NCBI GenBank assembly: GCA_040752115.1
Contig: JBFMFB010000001.1
Coordinates: 140,671-204,670 of the forward strand
Reading direction: 5' to 3'
DNA: 64,000 nt
From: JBFMFB01 sp040752115
GTDB taxonomy: Bacteria > Pseudomonadota > Gammaproteobacteria > Burkholderiales > Sulfuricellaceae
Part shown: positions 63,134 through 64,000 of the stretch, one piece after another
Layout of the letters: every line of letters begins with the position of its first letter
How positions within the stretch are numbered: position 1 is the stretch's first letter
Notes under the pieces: model-generated
Told to the model about the DNA's origin: nothing
The model's input: the letters and a program-made list of their open reading frames with translations, nothing else
Database searches by the model: none
Translations under genes and position numbers: made by a program

Positions 63134-63961
63134 ATGAACAAACTGATCCTTGCGCTGCTGGGCGCGGGCCTGGCGGCCGCCGTTGCGGCGCACGCCTCGC
63201 CGGAGCAGGACCGGCAGCGGCTGGTCGAGCATTATCAACACAAATTCCCGGAAATTCCGCTGGCGGATTACGTCTACGGCGCGCTAGCTCTCGACAAGGG
63301 CGCACGGGAGCAGTACGACGGCATCATGGATTTTCCCCCATTCGAAAACGTCATCGAACAGGGCAAGCGGATGTGGGAAAAACCTTTCGCCAACGGCAGG
63401 ACGTTCGGTGGCTGCTTCCCCAACGGTGGCAGGAACGTCGCCGGCAACTACCCCTATTTCGACGATCGGCTGGGCAAAGTGGTCACCTTCGAAATGGCGC
63501 TCAACCAGTGCCTGAAGGACAATGGCGAGCCGGAGCTGAAGTACGGCGACATGAGCCGGATGGGCGTGCTCACCGCCTATGCCCGCACCCTCTCCGACGG
63601 CATGAAGATGAACGTCAGGGTCGAGGGACCCGCCGCCACCGCCGCCTACGAAGCAGGCAAGCGCTTCTTCTACCAGCGGCGCGGCCAGCTCAATTTTTCC
63701 TGCGCCATCTGCCATGTGGACAACGCCGGCAACCGCATTCGTTCCGAACTGCTTTCCCCGGCAGTCGGGCATACCACCCACTGGCCGGTGTTCCGCGGCG
63801 GCGAGACCCTGCTCACGCTGCAGATGCGCTATCGCGGCTGTCTCAGCCAGGTACGTGCGGCGCCCTTCGAAGCGGGAAGCGAGGAATTCAACAACCTGGA
63901 ATATTTCCACTCCTACCTGAGCAACGGCCTGCCGCTCAAGGCGTCGGTGTTTCGCAAGTGA
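63134..63961 (+). CDS. soxA: SoxA, single-haem L-cysteine S-thiosulfotransferase subunit
   Basis: 275 residues with signal (LILALLGAGLAAAVAAHA). One haem motif CAICHVD, and the cysteine-persulfide ligand region YRGCLSQVRAAPF. The N-terminal haem of diheme SoxA is missing; only a lone cysteine in GGCFPNGGRN remains. ATG 63134 follows GGGAGGGGAAAC. soxB is expected beyond the window edge. Confidence 0.92.
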   Translation: MNKLILALLGAGLAAAVAAHASPEQDRQRLVEHYQHKFPEIPLADYVYGALALDKGAREQYDGIMDFPPFENVIEQGKRMWEKPFANGRTFGGCFPNGGRNVAGNYPYFDDRLGKVVTFEMALNQCLKDNGEPELKYGDMSRMGVLTAYARTLSDGMKMNVRVEGPAATAAYEAGKRFFYQRRGQLNFSCAICHVDNAGNRIRSELLSPAVGHTTHWPVFRGGETLLTLQMRYRGCLSQVRAAPFEAGSEEFNNLEYFHSYLSNGLPLKASVFRK

Positions 63962-63965
63962 TTTG

Positions 63966-64000
63966 GCTTGCGGCTGGGGGCTGGGGGCTGGGGGCTGGCC
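63966..64000. repeat. GGCTGGG tandem tract
   Basis: GCGGCTGGGGGCTGGGGGCT continues to the window edge, a short tandem repeat after soxA. Confidence 0.6.

Overview
The window looks like chromosomal DNA of a GC-rich betaproteobacterial sulfur oxidiser. The order tyrA, aroA-cmk, rpsA, ihfB, lapA, lapB, pyrF, ugd, hldE, hldD, cysM is a typical betaproteobacterial housekeeping block. The right half carries sulfur-oxidation genes of the kind known from Sulfuricella, Thiobacillus and Thioalkalivibrio relatives. The genus is an inference. No rRNA, tRNA or CRISPR was seen.

Layout. 1-21.5 kb (+ strand): aromatic amino acid genes with a fused aroA-cmk, ribosomal protein S1, IHF beta, lap, LPS heptose genes, a GGDEF protein, cysM, a ydbH-ynbE-ydbL envelope operon, rlmD, then a ParS/MbcA-like protein next to a Clp1/Grc3-type polynucleotide kinase. 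21.5-30.3 kb: accessory genes, mostly - strand (stress-type protein, MocR regulator divergent from an EamA exporter and a PhzF protein, CrtI-like oxidoreductase, and an SRPBCC gene bracketed by integron attC-like sites). 30.4-34.3 kb: hrpA, followed by an AT-rich gene-free spacer. 34.7-57.2 kb (- strand): a sulfur-oxidation supercluster. In transcription order it runs soeA-soeB-soeC, rhd-tusA-dsrE, shdrC1-B1-A-H-C2-B2, lbpA-dsrE-lbpA, then the lipoate-assembly genes lipS, slpl(AB), lipT, lipS, then a FadL-type porin, a hypothetical gene and a second lipoate-ligase-like gene. 57.4-64 kb: an SQR-like flavoprotein, a methyltransferase, moaC, a BepA-like protease and soxXYZA running off the edge.

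How the genes work together (established for the families, inferred here): periplasmic Sox proteins start thiosulfate oxidation. Rhd, TusA and DsrE proteins pass sulfane sulfur in the cytoplasm to the sHdr complex, which uses lipoate on LbpA and releases sulfite. Membrane-bound, cytoplasm-facing SoeABC oxidises sulfite to sulfate. LipS1/LipS2/sLpl(AB)/LipT build the lipoate on LbpA. MoaC helps make the molybdenum cofactor for SoeA.

Repeats are the other striking aspect. I name them A (palindromic ATTCGTG arms, 10 copies), B (AATCCTGT arms, 5 sites), C (TAACGCG..GCATTAGCCT, 3 copies), D (GAATGG), E (GTAGGNTGGG) and F (CCCCCTTGATAAAGGGGG). They sit between, and partly inside, the genes of both the housekeeping and the sulfur regions. 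Several supply the start or stop codon of a neighbouring gene. One B pair is a perfect 38-bp terminal inverted repeat around a GxxExxY gene. All three C copies are flanked by a diverged duplicate of the end of the adjacent gene.
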